DNA of 64,000 nucleotides from Myotis daubentonii (GCF_963259705.1 NC_081850.1:35201892-35265891); one strand, 5' to 3'. Counted from the stretch's first letter, positions 11,091 to 22,899 are shown. The notes: a model not told the origin generated them from the sequence alone. Made by a program: numbers and translations.

Positions 11091-11429
11091 ATTCATGTAT
11101 TGTGAAAGCGGTCATTCGTATCAACTAAATTCAAAAGAATTTTTAATATTATAGGATTATATTTCCCATGCCTAGCATAGCCCTGGTTTTTAAAGTAGCT
11201 TTCCTGTGTACCGTCCAATTTATCTTAATCTAAAAAGGCATATTGATAAATTACAGGGATGGTGAAAGTTTACCTTTGCTCTGACTCAGGAAATGAGGGT
11301 TTGTGTTATTTTTGTCTCTAAGCTTACTTCTCAAATTCAAAAAGAGCACAGAAAGAAGATTCATGAAAATGAATGTTTTGCAGTGGAATTTCAAATATTC
11401 CTCTTAAATGCGCATCAGTATCGGATTCG

Positions 11430-12330
11430 GTTGGTTGCCCTTTTGTTTTGTGGATGGTTTCTTTTGCTGTGCAGGAGCTTTCTGTTTGATGTAGTCCCGT
11501 TTGTTTATTTCTAGTTTGTTTCCCTTACCGTTGGAAACAAGTTCACAAAAACACCACCACTGCCCTGATGTCCAGAAGCTTTAGTGCCTGTTTTCTGCTG
11601 TGCATTTTATTGTTTTGAGTCTTACATTCAAGTCTGTAATCCATTCATTTTGAGTCTGGGGTAAAGTAGGTTCAGTTTTCCCAGAACTATATCTTAAAGA
11701 GACTTTTCTTCATTTATATTCTTGGCTACTTCATCGTAAATTAGTTGTCCATATTTCTAGGCTCTCAATTCTGTCCCATTGGTCTATGTGTCGGTTTTTG
11801 TGCCAATACCAGGCTGTTTTGATTACTATATCTTTGTAGTATTGGGGAGTGTGATACCTCCAGTTTCGTTCTTTTTTCTCGGGATTGCTTTGACTATTCT
11901 AGGATTGTTCTATTTCTGTGAAAAATGCCATTGAGCTAGGGATCTAATCTATGCACTGAATCTATGGAGTGTTTTAGATAGTATGGACATTTTAACAATA
12001 TTAATTATTCAGACTGTCTTTCCATTTTTGTGTGTTTTCTCCAATTTCTTTCAACAATGTCTTTTTTTCAGGATACAGGTCTTTCATCTCCTTCGCTGAG
12101 TTTAGTCCTAGGTATTTTATTCTTTTTTATGTAATTGTGAATGTTTTTCCCATTTCATTTTCGGATAGTTTGCTGCTAGTAGATAGAAATGCAAGAGATT
12201 TTTGTATGTTGATTTTCTATCCTGAAACTTTACTATATTTGCTTACTATTTCAAGTAGGTGTTTTGGTGGAGTCTGTGGGATTTTCTATATATAAAATAA
12301 TGTAACCTGCAAATTAGTCATAGTTTTATT
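11430..12330 (-). mobile_element. L1 ORF2 relic, antisense
   Basis: Continuous antisense ORF2 text: ttttgctgtgcaggagcttt, cccattggtctatgtgtc, gattgctttgactattctag, caggatacaggtctttcatc. Old, no open frame. Confidence 0.8.
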
Positions 12331-12629
12331 TCTTCCCAATTTGCATGCCAATTAGTTACTTAGGTTAAAAACCTTAGAATGTTAAAGCTATGGAAAATTT
12401 TAAAGGTGTCCAGCCAAAGCTTTGGCTAAGAGCCCTATCCTCTAAGAACCTTCTTCTAGCTTTAGGTCTAGAGTTCTGCTTTGCAATCCTTCCATCTGAT
12501 GATTATGGGATGTTCTTAGACACTTCCTGCCCCATTATTTTGACCTTAAGAAAGCAGCCTTTAAGCCAACTTAAATATTCTCGATGCCATAGGTGAATAA
12601 GTTGCTTAATGCTCAGCAAAGTATAGAAT

Positions 12630-12760
12630 TATTTGGGGATCAGAACAACTGTAGCTCAAGCCTCAGTTCTGCCACCTCTTAGGTTTGAGGTGGTCAAGTT
12701 ACTCCACATCTCTGAGCCATATTTGTTTGTTCAGGTGATTCACAAAATGATCAGTGTAAG
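12630..12760 (+). mobile_element. MIR SINE, sense
   Basis: cagttctgccacctcttagg and gtcaagttactccacatctc match the MIR core region. Ancient and eroded. Confidence 0.65.
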
Positions 12761-12769
12761 TGAGGTTTG

Positions 12770-13240
12770 CACATTTAGAATGTGCTGGCACTAGCCTGTT
12801 TGCTGAACCTACAGTACTAAACAAAACAGATATCGACCCTGCTCTGAAAGGGCTCAGTTCCTGCCAACACACGAGAATGAATTACCAATTACAATCAGAG
12901 GATAAGCTCTCTGATAGGGATAGCTCAGGCTTGAAAATGGGCACACCGTGCGGGCAAACCTTTGGGGTATATCATATCAAAACTGAGATATGAGGACTGA
13001 CTAGGAGTTGTCAGGAGGTTAAGAGTAACTACAAAATGCCTTAACTTTCTTCCAGTATAATGGGGACACATCTACATTGAGGCGGTATATTGAGAAACAG
13101 AGCTAATGAATATCATAACACCAGAACTATGCTTGACCGTTCAGTATTGGTCCAGAAAACATGTATTGAATGGGCACCACCCTAGGCAATGGGGATGCAA
13201 ATGAGTAGGATGCCATCCCAATCCTCCTGGGCCTTCAAGG
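12770..13240 (-). mobile_element. L2 3' end fragments, antisense
   Basis: Two pieces, about 12780-12885 (actaaacaaaacagatatcg, ctgaaagggctcag) and 13140-13240 (acatgtattgaatgggcacc, aatggggatgcaaatg), both resemble the reverse complement of the L2 3' end. Low identity. Confidence 0.4.
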
Positions 13241-14159
13241 CTGGGGGTCTGGCTCTTTCTCCTTAGCTCTGTTACCGCTCTTGCCCTGCCGTCTGGTATT
13301 TGCCTCTTCACCTCTTGAGATCACTAGCTTAGTGAGGTCAGAAATGCTTCTCTCTTGTTCACTATTGTATCTTGAACACTTAGTTGTTCCTAGTGTCTGG
13401 GGAACCTTTGCCTTTTGTCTTATCCCCTGTCCTTGGTGCCCTGCCATATCCTTTATCCCTCAACTTTCCAGCTCACACATGAGGGAGGGAAAAATGGGGT
13501 TGGGAGAGTTAAGCCGCACCCCAGCTGCTCCCAGCAGGGTTGGATGACTCTGAGACGTGTGCTTTCGTTATCCCACAGCAATGACTCATTGATCATTTAT
13601 CCTCCATTGTCTGTTTTTCCCTCCCTTATCTTACTTCCCTCACTTCCACACCAGTGATTCCCCCAACTCCTACATACACTTGAGTCCTTGTCTCAAGGTC
13701 TGCTCAAACAGAATGTCCACTTAGCATCCAAATCCCTCGCCTATATTTAGGGAATTCTGCTACCTCTAAAGAGTACATCTCCCATGAAAAGAACTGAAAG
13801 TGTCAGACGCATGTATAGCCAGGGGTGGACACACTACCTTGTCTTTGTCAATCAGACACACTTATTCCGCTCAGTAATGTCATGGAGAAGCAGGGAATGC
13901 CCAGATTTGATTCTGTTGACAGATAGTGGCAGAGACAACTATTTGAATGGTAACTTTCAGCGTCTAGTGTTGGTGGCACATGTGGTGTGACCAAGACCAA
14001 CGCTTCACCCAAACAGCGGACTTGGAGGGCTTTGAGCACTGCTCCTTCCCTCTGGTCTCAGGGCACGGATCTCTGGTCCCCTCAGATTCTTTGATCTCTC
14101 CAGTAGCATTCGGATAAATGTCTTTCCTGCCAGTGTCAAGGTTGGTTTTTGTAGCTCAT
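13241..14159. other. Mostly unique sequence
   Basis: Around 13330-13400 there is weak L2-like text (cttgttcactattgtatctt). The rest is not recognised. Open stretches here lack domains. Confidence 0.4.
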
Positions 14160-14600
14160 AACTAAGAACGCTGTCTTTCTGTGTCAGTCAGGATAGAGCC
14201 AGGTTTTTCAAGCAGATGAGATTTCATACAGATAATTGGTTAAAAAGGGAATAGAAAAGCTGGACAGCCAAATGGGGAGCAATGAGGCACCCCACAGATC
14301 AGTCACAGCTAGAAGCTGCCATCACCTCTAGGGCTGGAGGAACAGTGGAGGAGGGGCGCCCACTGTCTGACAGGAGCTGGAACCACAGTAAGGACTGCTG
14401 GACAGGTGACCAGTGAAGCGCCACAGGAAGGAGGGAAGGGGAAGAGAATATCTGGCCTTCTTCCTCCCATCCTCCAATGGGACACCATTCTCTCATCAAT
14501 TGTAAGTAAACAGTAGCACAGAGCAGAACAGGGGGCGGGCCAAAAATAGACTGGAAAGCCAACCAGCAATTGACATGCACAAGTCATAAGAGCTCAAATA
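14160..14600 (+). repeat. Unclassified ancient interspersed repeat
   Basis: gtgtcagtcaggatagagcc, ctggaaccacagtaaggact, gaggaagg-rich text and ctcccatcctccaatgggac have the look of a mammalian-wide repeat I have seen but cannot name. Both overlapping minus-strand open stretches (14299-14587) fall within it and carry no known motif. Confidence 0.35.
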
Positions 14601-14849
14601 CTTGGTGGCTGAAGGAAGAGAATAAAGCAAGGAGAGGGCTGGGATCAGAACTTTGTACAATACCAACTCTTAAGGGGAATGAGAGGAGAAGTAATCAGAG
14701 AAATAGGAGGAAACCAAGGCAAAGCTCTGAAGCAATAAAACCTGCCAGATGCTTAACTGGATTTCCCCCAAACAGACCTCCGAATTACTCATCGCCTCTA
14801 GACAGAAGACTCAGAATGCTTATTCATGAGCTGTGAGCATCATAGCTTC

Positions 14850-15000
14850 TAATCCCGGCTATTCCCTGGGTAGGTTGGGTTATTCAGTGAGGATAACAGC
14901 ACTTGCCAACTGTCACTGGGCAAGGCGAGAAGCAACGGATAATGACGATTTTAAATACTTGGCAAAATAGAGAAATGTGTTACAGCAGAAATCTTAATTG
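14850..15000 (+). mobile_element. MIR SINE, sense (weak)
   Basis: attcagtgaggataacagc followed by aaatacttggcaaaatag resembles the 3' half of MIR. Confidence 0.4.
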
Positions 15001-15154
15001 ATAAGCTAGAAAGCAGTGCATTCACTCTCACAGTTGAATTTATGGGACTGGGACTGACTTTCCTCCATGAATAAATGGACTGTGGTGTCTTTGGTGGTGC
15101 TGCCTTACTGCGTGAGAGAAAAAGTCGGCAATTGGGGTTGTGAGAAGGAAGGTG

Positions 15155-15390
15155 GTGGAATGGAAAGAGCAGGTTGAAGAGTCAGGAGGACCTCATTTCA
15201 GTTGGCTCTGCTGCTCGTCACCCTTGTGGTTTTAGGCTTATTTTAAATAAACTGAGCTTTAGTTTCTTCCTGTTTAAAATTGGCATCATCAAAAATCTTG
15301 GCTGATATTTTTTATGATTATGTGGGCAAAGCTTCTAGAACAATGCCCAGCACAGACAGGGTACTTCCTAAACATTTGTTCCCTTCTTCA
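15155..15390 (+). mobile_element. MIR SINE, sense
   Basis: gtggaatggaaagagcaggt, ttggctctgctgctcgtcac, aactgagctttagtttcttc and ttctagaacaatgcccagca trace MIR from head to tail. No target-site duplication is visible, as expected at this age. Confidence 0.75.
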
Positions 15391-15599
15391 ATCTACCTTC
15401 CTTTTTGCCATAGTTCCAGCCTTGGGGGGAAAAGGGGTGAGAAAATAAACATACTTTCTAGAACAAATGGCTAGCTAGCATGAACCGATTTTACAGAGAA
15501 ATGCTTAAAGGAGTTAAAACCGCAAACTCAGTGTTCTTCTTATTGTTGAAAGTACCAAAATCTACAGGCATTATAAATCCAAGGCCATTTCCTCAGAAT

Positions 15600-16090
15600 T
15601 TCAGATGTTCAAAAAAAAAAAAAAATTCATCTGTAATGGCTTAAACCTCCCTTCCCACAGCTGTCAGAAGTGCTACTCGTTTATATTTTGGGTGGGATCC
15701 CTTTCTCAGGTGCTGTCTCGGTGTTTCTGTGACCCAAGCCAAGAGTCCCTGTGCCTTGACCACACTGTTCCTTCCCGACAGGCGAGCCTGAAACGGGATC
15801 GCCTCTGGGCCCACCACCAAGGAGCCGGCCTCCGCTCTGGGTCAGCAGCAGCGCGGAGTGTTGCCAGGCTACGCCACACAACACAAAACCCCATCTCCCT
15901 CTGGTTTTCTGGAGCAGCTGTCTCCCGTTCAGCTGTTGGAATTTCAGTTCCTTTGCTGAAACCCAAACACTTCTGCCCCCCAGACAGAAAGATGCCTAAT
16001 GAAGTGACTTCCTCCATGAGGACTAGTCTTGTGGTTTTATTCAGCCCTTCTAGCCCATGTGGGAGCTGAGCACCACAAGGGGCCTGAGGG
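15600..16090. other. Repeat-free, GC-richer block
   Basis: Begins with a run of 14 A. The block is about 50-60% GC and not recognised as a repeat. A 154-codon open stretch on plus (15605-16069) and two on minus overlap. None shows a domain, and the plus one starts in the A-run, so I treat all as chance. Confidence 0.4.
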
Positions 16091-16289
16091 ATGGAGGCAC
16101 TGAGGTAGAAAATGCCGGCCAGCGTGACACCTGAGGACTGCCATCAGCTCGTCACAGCTTGACTTTGAAGCATCATGTGGAGATCAGACAAAATCAGGTT
16201 AGGCTGTAGCCTTGAGTGGACAAGCTGGACACCGCTCCAGCAGCCCATAATAGTCAAGACACTATTTTTAGCAACTTAAGTATTGTGAC

Positions 16290-16450
16290 ATATTTAGTTG
16301 TTACAGTCACTCCAGGAGTAGGTACACTACGAGCCACACTTTATTGATGGGAAATGTGAAGCATAGAGAGGCTAACTGATTCAGATGAGATCATATGTAG
16401 CAGAACCAGGATTTGAACCCACTCAGTCTAGTTTCTGCATCTGCTTTCCC
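16290..16450 (-). mobile_element. MIR SINE, antisense
   Basis: gagaggctaactgattcag and gaaccaggatttgaacccac are the reverse complement of the MIR core and tRNA-related part. Confidence 0.75.
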
Positions 16451-16589
16451 AAGCTCAAGCAATACAACCTATCTTATAACTTTCTACACGTGCTAATCTC
16501 CCAGCTGATCATTCCCTGTCACTTAGGTTCATCCGGATCACTTGTTTCCTACCAGTTGTCTAACTAATTTTCACTGTTATCCAGGGAAG

Positions 16590-17135
16590 TTCCTTCATCT
16601 CCCTCTGAGGTTGGTCCCTTGTTTTCTGGATATTGGTTTTTCTTTCTTGGTTTGCCTCAGTGCTTTAGAGGGAGCTATCCTTCAGAAGACTTCTTGAGGA
16701 AAATGTACATAGATCTTAAATGTCAGAAAATGTTTGTATTCTATCTTGCTCACACTGGGTCTGTATTTGCTGAATTTCATATTCTCGATCATTTATATGA
16801 GGCCTGTTTTTCCCTCTTTCTTGAAACTTTTACTATCTTTCTTGAAGTTTACAGCAGTTGTATGTTCTTTTCTCATTTATTGTGCTGGGTTCTAAGTAGG
16901 CCATTTCAGTCTGGAAACTCATGTTTTTCAGGTCCAGAAAATATTCTTGTAATATTTCTTTTGACAATTTTTTCTCTCCTGTATTCTATTGTTAGGATGT
17001 TGGGCCTCCTTGTTTCATCTCTTTTCTGATTTTTTTAAAAGAATGAGATATTTCCTTAGCTTTATTTTCTACATCTTTTACAAATATATAGATTTACAAA
17101 ATATAAATATGTAATTTGTATAAATTTACACTCTA
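16590..17135. repeat. Probable unclassified old repeat
   Basis: Pyrimidine-rich text (ttagagggagctatccttca, cttcttgaggaaaatgtaca, ctgaatttcatattctcg) resembles a dispersed mammalian sequence, and similar text may continue after the MITE at 17140 to about 17640. A hydrophobic 136-codon open stretch at 16619-17029 reflects TTT/CTT-rich composition, and I do not call it a membrane protein. Confidence 0.3.
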
Positions 17136-17139
17136 TATA

Positions 17140-17243
17140 CAGAGTGGGGAAAAGGTAGGTTTATAGTTTTAAGTACATAAAATAGTTTATTCTTGTATTA
17201 TTATCCATATGAACAATGGTAAACCTACTTTTGACCCACCTTG
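17140..17243. mobile_element. Mariner-type MITE
   Basis: Terminal inverted repeats cagagtgggg...cccaccttg with the inner arms aggttta/taaacctac, and TA on both sides (17138-17139 and 17244-17245). The element is about 104 bp with no transposase. A second member lies at 49267-49383. Confidence 0.8.
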
Positions 17244-17249
17244 TATATA

Positions 17250-18208
17250 TAAATTGCAAACATATAATTTTAGCTACTAAAATTTTTAAGAACCCTTTAT
17301 TAATAATAATTTCTGCTTATTCTTTTTTCTTAATAGCATCCTGATTTTGTTTTAAGGATAAATAGCTTATTTTTATTCTCTCTGAGATCATTAAAGTGTT
17401 CTTTTTAGTGTGTAGTCTCGTGTTTCCATTCTTGTTTTGATGTCTCTTATCTTTTATGTTAGAGGCTTTCTTCAAATGTCAAGTAATCCTTGGTTTTCTG
17501 TTATTTTAAAAGTTAGGTTTAAAAAATGCTGATTGGAAGCTCTGTGTGTTTGGACTCGGCTTTATCAACTGTAGAGTGCTCTGTAGAATAATTGGGTTAT
17601 GAGTTGACTTTTTATTGGGAAAATTCTAAATGTCTGCACCAACAGGCACATGAGATGTTTACCTGTGTAAAATTTTGTGAAGGTTAGTTATATATGGCAT
17701 CATAAACAACTTAAAATTCAATGTTAGGTACATGAATTCCTAAAAATTTCCGCTATTTGATTCATGCTGACCCACATCTATCCCCAATCAGCTTTATAAA
17801 TTGTTTCCCTAAATGAAGCCAGTTCATTCAAAAAGAATTATTGCTCAGTTTGTGCCATATACCCAAATATCAACTGTTGAGTTATAAACTCTGTTACATG
17901 ATAGCTATTGGCTAACTTGACTTCTGAACTGGTGCCAACTTAATCACATGTCACTTTTATTTCCTCATAATATGTAATTATTGCATTGGACCCATTCCAC
18001 TCATTAAGATAATTACATTTATCTTGAAGTTCATCCATCTCCTTGTTTTTGTGACTTTGCTAAAAACCCAGGTTTATGGATCCTCTTCATGAGTGAGATT
18101 GAGATTTTCTACATATTGGAATAACCACACTGGAAAGCCCTGTCTATTGACTTTCAGTGTAACTCTATAACCCGTTGGCAAACTTCCTGTTAAGGGCTCC
18201 TCCCCACC
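17250..18208. other. AT-rich sequence, little recognised
   Basis: The first part may continue the unclassified repeat before the MITE. About 17760-18180 (gcctaa-poor, aatgaagccagttcattc, attggctaacttgacttctg) is plain unique DNA to my eye. Confidence 0.35.
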
Positions 18209-18216
18209 CCTTAGGT

Positions 18217-18677
18217 CAGTGATGGCGAACCTTTTGAGCTTGGCGTGTCAGCATTTTGAAAAACTCTAACTTAACTCTGGTGCCGTGTCACATATAGAAA
18301 TTTTTTTATATTTGCAACCATAGTAAAACAAAGATTTATATTTTTGATATATTTTTTTAAAATATATTTTATTGATATTTTACAGAGAAGAAGGGAGAGG
18401 GAAAGTCAGAAACATCGATGAGAGAGATCAATCAGCTGCCTCCCGCACACCCCCCATTGGGGATGTGCCCGCAACCAACGTACATGCCCTTGACCGGAAT
18501 CGAACCCGGGACCCTTGAGTCCGCAGGCTGACGCTCTATCCACTGAGCCAAACCGGTTCGGCAATATTTTTGATATTTATTTTATATATTTGAATGCCAT
18601 TTAACAAAGAAAAATCAACCAAAAAAATGAGTTCGCGTGTCACCTCTGACACGCGTGTCATAGGTTCGCCATCACTG
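18217..18677 (+). mobile_element. Non-autonomous hAT element carrying a VES insertion
   Basis: Terminal inverted repeats cagtgatggcgaacc and ggttcgccatcactg, with an 8-bp target duplication (ccttaggt 18209-18216, ccataggt 18678-18685, one mismatch). The interior is AT-rich without coding content. A VES SINE splits it at 18351-18563. The same family occurs at 57161-57395 in opposite orientation. Confidence 0.93.
18351..18563 (-). mobile_element. VES SINE, antisense, nested in hAT
   Basis: Tail tttttttaaaatatatttta, body gcctcccgcacacccccca, B box gaatcgaacccgggac, head gagccaaaccggttcggc. A perfect 13-bp duplication, atatttttgatat (18338-18350 and 18564-18576), places the insertion inside the hAT, so the SINE is younger. 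Confidence 0.96.
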
Positions 18678-18834
18678 CCATAGGTGGTGTGAAAGCATCG
18701 TAGTTGTAGCTGTAGCCGGATCCTTACGTGATTTCTTTTCTGTGGAATCAAATACTTGATTTGCTGATCTTATCTTAGTAGACCTCCTAGCAACATTGGA
18801 TTTACTGGGTTGCTCTCTGCTTCTTGAATCTTTC

Positions 18835-19862
18835 CCATATACCACATACTTCTGACTTTATTTCCACCTCCTATCACATTGGCCACTATTTTCTATTCTC
18901 TTTTGTTGGGTTCATCTTTTCAACGTGACTTGTGATGCGAGAGTGCTCCAGGATCTTGTTCTCACCTCTTCTCCTCTGTCTCTTAAGGTGATTCTATCCA
19001 GCTCCTGGCCTTATGCTGATGACTCAGTCTCTAGCTGTGTTGTAGCCCCAGGACTCCTGAGTCTACTTGCCTTCTTGCCGTCTTCACACAGATGTTCAAT
19101 ACAGAACTTCTGAGTCACACTATCTACACACGCCCTAACTGCTCCTTCCTACCTCTTTCTTCCCCTTTTGTAAAATGGCACCACCATCCAGCCACTTGCT
19201 CAAGCTCAAATATGACAATTACTCTTTATCCTTCTTCCACTTAACACATTTATCTACAAATACTATTGGTTTTACTCCAGCAAATGCTTTGAACTTGTCT
19301 GATTCTCTGTATTTCCACGACTCTTACCTTAGACAGACAAAGACATAATGTTTCTTCGGGACTACTGCAATAGCTCCTCACCTGGTATCCTTGCTCCCAT
19401 TCTTGCACATAGCAACCAAAGTTTTAGAAACTTAAATCAGATCATGTCATGAAGACCCTCCAAAAGTCTCTCTCACAGAACCGCACATGCTCTAGCTCTT
19501 GCCTACAACCCTGCATCTGGTTCCTCACAGCACCAAGCTCATTCCCTCCCTGGAGTCTGTGAACAAGCACTTCCTCTGCCTGGAATGACCTTCTCTCTTA
19601 CTCAGGCGTGTCACAGTCTTATCTTCTGTTCTAAAATGTCACCTCCTCAGAGTCCTTCCCTGGGCTCCTAATAGAGTCACACTCAGTCATTTTCTTTCTC
19701 ATCGGCCTATTTTTATTCTAACACTTATCACTAGCTGGTACTTTAATCATTTACCTGAATGTAAACTCCTTGAGAGCAGTGACCTTATCAGTCTCATTCA
19801 ACATAGTATCATCAGTGTCTGGCACTAAGAAAGCCCTCAATGCCTGGTTTTTGAAAGAATGG
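18835..19862 (+). mobile_element. L2 LINE, about 1 kb, sense
   Basis: Runs of the L2 3' region in order: aaatggcaccaccatccagc, gggactactgcaatagctcc, aaatcagatcatgtcatgaa, tgcctggaatgaccttctct, aaaatgtcacctcctcagag, gtaaactccttgagagcag, gtctggcactaagaaagccc. One of the longest L2 copies here, dead. Confidence 0.9.
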
Positions 19863-19900
19863 GTTAATAGATGGATGAAAGGCATTTTAGAAGCCTTATG

Positions 19901-19901
19901 A

Positions 19902-19938
<37 letters not shown>

Positions 19939-19940
19939 AT
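19901..19940. repeat. (CT)n microsatellite
   Basis: About 18 ct units with a single ttt break, following the L2 end. Confidence 0.95.
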
Positions 19941-19944
19941 TTTT

Positions 19945-20412
19945 TGAGGTGAGTAAACCAGAGAGAAAAGCAACTTGCATGTACATTGGTGGCTATTTGT
20001 TCACTGTTACACTGACCTCAGCTACATCCAATGGCAAATGTTTTTAATTATACTGTTGGTTCTACCAATCTGACCAATTCATTGTCCCACCTTAAGGTCT
20101 TATCAGCATAATCCAACCTGAGGGTGCTATGGACAGATGCCAGCTATATGTTTTATTGTGTCATTTGCCAGTGACTGGTCGTCTTTATCCTGGGGCAGTT
20201 ATGTAAGCTTTGTTCATAAACTTTGAGAACTGGCTTTTTGGCTATTCTCTCTTGTTGACCCACAACAAACCCACCTTTTTATCTGTTATTCAAACTCAAG
20301 TTCTTAACATGCTAAGTCTCAATTTTGCTGCCTGCTCAGCTCTGCCATGATAGCGGAGAGGGGGGCGGGGGGACCCAACAACAAACTCATTCTCTGTCAC
20401 TTTTCTCCTCTA
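19945..20412. other. Unique sequence between L2 and Helitron
   Basis: No repeat or gene recognised. A short ggggggcggggggac run occurs near 20358. Confidence 0.4.
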
Positions 20413-20726
20413 TCCTATACTAATAAAAGAGAAAAATGGTAATTGGCGTACAACCGATACCTTTTTCATTGGCTAATCAGCGAGATATGCAAATTAACTG
20501 TCAGCCAAGATGGCGGCTGGCAGCCAGGCAGCTGAGAATAGGAGGCTTGGTTGCCCCAGCGATGGAGAAAGTCAAGGATCCCCGCAGCTGCGGGGCTCTG
20601 AGCTCCTGAAGCAACAACTCCAAAAGATACAATGTTTCAATTATAGAAGCTAAAAGATGGCGGTTAATTTGCATACTCAGGCTCCAAGCAGAGCGAAGCC
20701 AAACAGCCCTGAAGCAGCAGGGCAGA

Positions 20727-20941
20727 GAGGCCTCAGGGCCTGGGATCAGCAGAGTCAAGAGGCCTCCAGGCCCCGGTGATCAGCGGAGTCCAGAGGCCTC
20801 CCGGCCCTGTGATCAGCGGAGTCGGAGGCCCCGCGATCAGCGGAGCAGAGAGGCCTCCGGGCCAGGGATCAGGGGAGCCGAGAGGCGTCCTGGCCCTGGG
20901 ATCAGCGGAGCAGCGAGGCTTCCCAGCACCGGGATCAGTGT
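20727..20941 (+). repeat. Tandem array A inside Helitron
   Basis: Seven degenerate units of about 25-34 bp, each opening gaggcct and holding a gatcagcggag core (gatcagcagag, gatcaggggag and similar variants). Confidence 0.9.
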
Positions 20942-21187
20942 GACAGGGTGCGGAGCCCCAACCCTCTGATCGGCCCTGCTCTGTGCATGACAGGAGTGGC
21001 GCTGCAACCTCCCTATGGACCCTGCCTTGAGTGTGACAGGGGGTGGTGCCCCAACCCCCCAATCGGCCCTACCCTGAGCATGACTGAGGGTGGCATCGCA
21101 ACCTCCCAATCCGCCCTGCTCTGTGCATGACAGGAGGCGGTGCCCCAACTCCCCAATGGGCCCTGCTCTGAGCCCGACCAGGGGTTA
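20942..21187 (+). repeat. Tandem array B inside Helitron
   Basis: Units of about 47 bp alternate between two kinds: one with gtgccccaac (or gagccccaac) and one with gcaacctcc. The true period is thus about 94 bp. Shared text is tgacagg...cggccctgctctg. Confidence 0.85.
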
Positions 21188-21799
21188 CACCTAGGATTAG
21201 GCCTGCCCTCTGCCACCTGGGAGCAGGCCTAAACCAGCAGGTCCTTATCTCCTGATGGGTCCCAGACTGTGAGAGGGCACAGGCCAGGCTGAGGGACCTC
21301 CTCTCCCAACCCCGAGTGCACAAATTTTTGTGCACCGGGCCTCTAGTTTAGAATAAATATGAAATTCACTTCACAGGGATTAAATGAGCTCATTAATAAT
21401 CCAGTTAGTTGGATTAAATATATTTATGAATATGAAACGTTTGCTGAGTGTAAGATGCATTACAGATATGAGATTAAATGCAAGAGTTTGCCCATATTAA
21501 TCAATTCCTAATGTATTAAATATATGATCATCAGTAATTGTAATCTTTTAAAGATGTTATATGTCAGGCTTTCAGAACAACTGCCTCTTATCCAGTATAG
21601 TTTTGAATTTAATACTATTTTTAATAAAATTATGTTCACTGTAGCCGATCCACATGGTATAAAATGAAAATTGAAAGTATACCTTTTTACCTCAGACCCT
21701 ACAAATATAACCCCGGACATAAGCAGGTAGCATTAGCTTGCTGTTTTTAGTTATTAACAATAGAAATAGCAAACATAACACAATAGTTTAGTACATGAT

Positions 21800-22005
21800 T
21801 GGGAGTCTGGCATTGTTATAAACACTTTATTTATAAATCCATTTTGATGCTCACAATAATCCTATGGCTCAAGTATTACTATTACCTAATTTCATATATG
21901 AGCAAACTGAGGCCCAGACTCACAGAGCTAGGCAGAGGCAGCTCGGGCAGTCTAGCGTCAAAGGTCAAGCTCTTCGTCACTATAAACAACATGGCTTGGA
22001 CACCT
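21800..22005 (-). mobile_element. MIR SINE, antisense
   Basis: gatgctcacaataatcctat, gagcaaactgaggcccagac, and gctaggcagaggcagctc are the reverse complement of MIR. Confidence 0.75.
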
Positions 22006-22580
22006 TTCCAGATGAGTTTGTGGAGCTTTGCATAATGTTACTACCTATAGAACCTTCCATTGCATGATGTCTTTTATTTCTCGATTCACAATTGAGAATT
22101 TTAATTTCTTCCAGATTTTATTACTCAACATAGACTGCAAAAAAATATAAGATGAAGCTGCTCTGGACAGCCCAGTGCTTTTGTGTGAATCTGTCTACAG
22201 TGTACATTTCTAGAGGCGGCTAGCTGAAACAAAGAACTTGTGCGCTAAACTTTTTGAGTTGACAATAACAAATTGCTCTCCACAATGAGTAGTCATTCCA
22301 CCTGGAGTCTACAGACCCCAAGAATCACTGCAAGGACTTGTCATTTCTTTGTGCCTCTGTTCTTGTTTGTTTTATCTAATTTTTTAAAAATCGGATTGTT
22401 CTGCTGTTTGACGAGGAATTTGCCACAAAACAATGTTTTAGGAAAGCTCCCCGTATGTCTGTGAGGTGAGGTGTCCACTCCTGCGCCTGTGCTGCCTGGT
22501 ACCCTGAGGCTCTGAGAGGCTGTTCACCTGGGCTCAGCCTGAGATATTTATTGGCTCTTGAAGATTTATTTAAGCAGAAC
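22006..22580. other. Repeat-poor block
   Basis: Balanced, non-repetitive DNA with homeodomain-type AT-rich words (cacaattgag, tttaattt). No gene is seen. It could be conserved non-coding sequence, but nothing here proves it. Confidence 0.35.
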
Positions 22581-22588
22581 CTCTAAAC

Positions 22589-22899
22589 CAGTGGTTCTCA
22601 ACCTTCCTAAGGCCGCGACCCTTTAATACAGTTCCTCATGTTGTGGTGACCCCCAACCATAACATTATTTTCCTTGCTACTTCATAACTGTAATGTTGCT
22701 ACTGTTATGAATCATAATGTAAATATCTGATATGCAGGATGTATTTTCATTGTTACAAATGGAACATAATTAAAGCATAGTGATTAATCACAAAAACAAT
22801 ATGTAATTATATATGAGTTTTCCGATGGTCTTAGGCGACCCCTGTGAAAGGGTCATTCGACCCCCAAAGGGGTCGCGACCCACAGGTTGAGAACCGCTG
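22589..22899 (+). mobile_element. SPIN-type hAT element (copy 1), full-length
   Basis: Ends cagtggttctcaacct and aggttgagaaccgctg, with a perfect 8-bp duplication ctctaaac (22581-22588 and 22900-22907). The interior (ttcataactgtaatgttgct, agcatagtgattaatcac, cgatggtcttaggcgaccc) matches the SPIN non-autonomous element as I remember it. About 311 bp, no transposase. Confidence 0.95.

Larger units (their letters stand above)
20413..21346 (+). mobile_element. HeliBat-type Helitron, 0.93 kb
   Basis: The 5' end is TCCTATACTAATAAAAG, preceded by A (20412). The 3' end is CTAG followed by T (21347). Just inside it lies the hairpin gtgcacaaatttttgtgcac. Helitrons insert between A and T and leave no duplication, which fits. 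No Rep/helicase is present, so it is non-autonomous. The centre is GC-rich and holds two tandem arrays (20727-20941 and 20942-21187). Open stretches on the minus strand in several frames are a by-product of the repeats. Confidence 0.93.

Noticed and set aside
15605..16069. 154-codon open frame on plus
   Set aside because: It begins in a run of A, shows no domain, and two minus-strand open stretches overlap it. Its base make-up explains its length.
16619..17029. Hydrophobic 136-codon open frame that looks like membrane segments
   Set aside because: The Phe/Leu richness comes from TTT/CTT-rich DNA that looks like an old repeat.
20501..21335. Several repetitive open frames on minus, Pro/Gly/Arg-rich
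   Set aside because: They arise from tandem arrays inside a Helitron; open in several frames at once, as repeats with few stops are.
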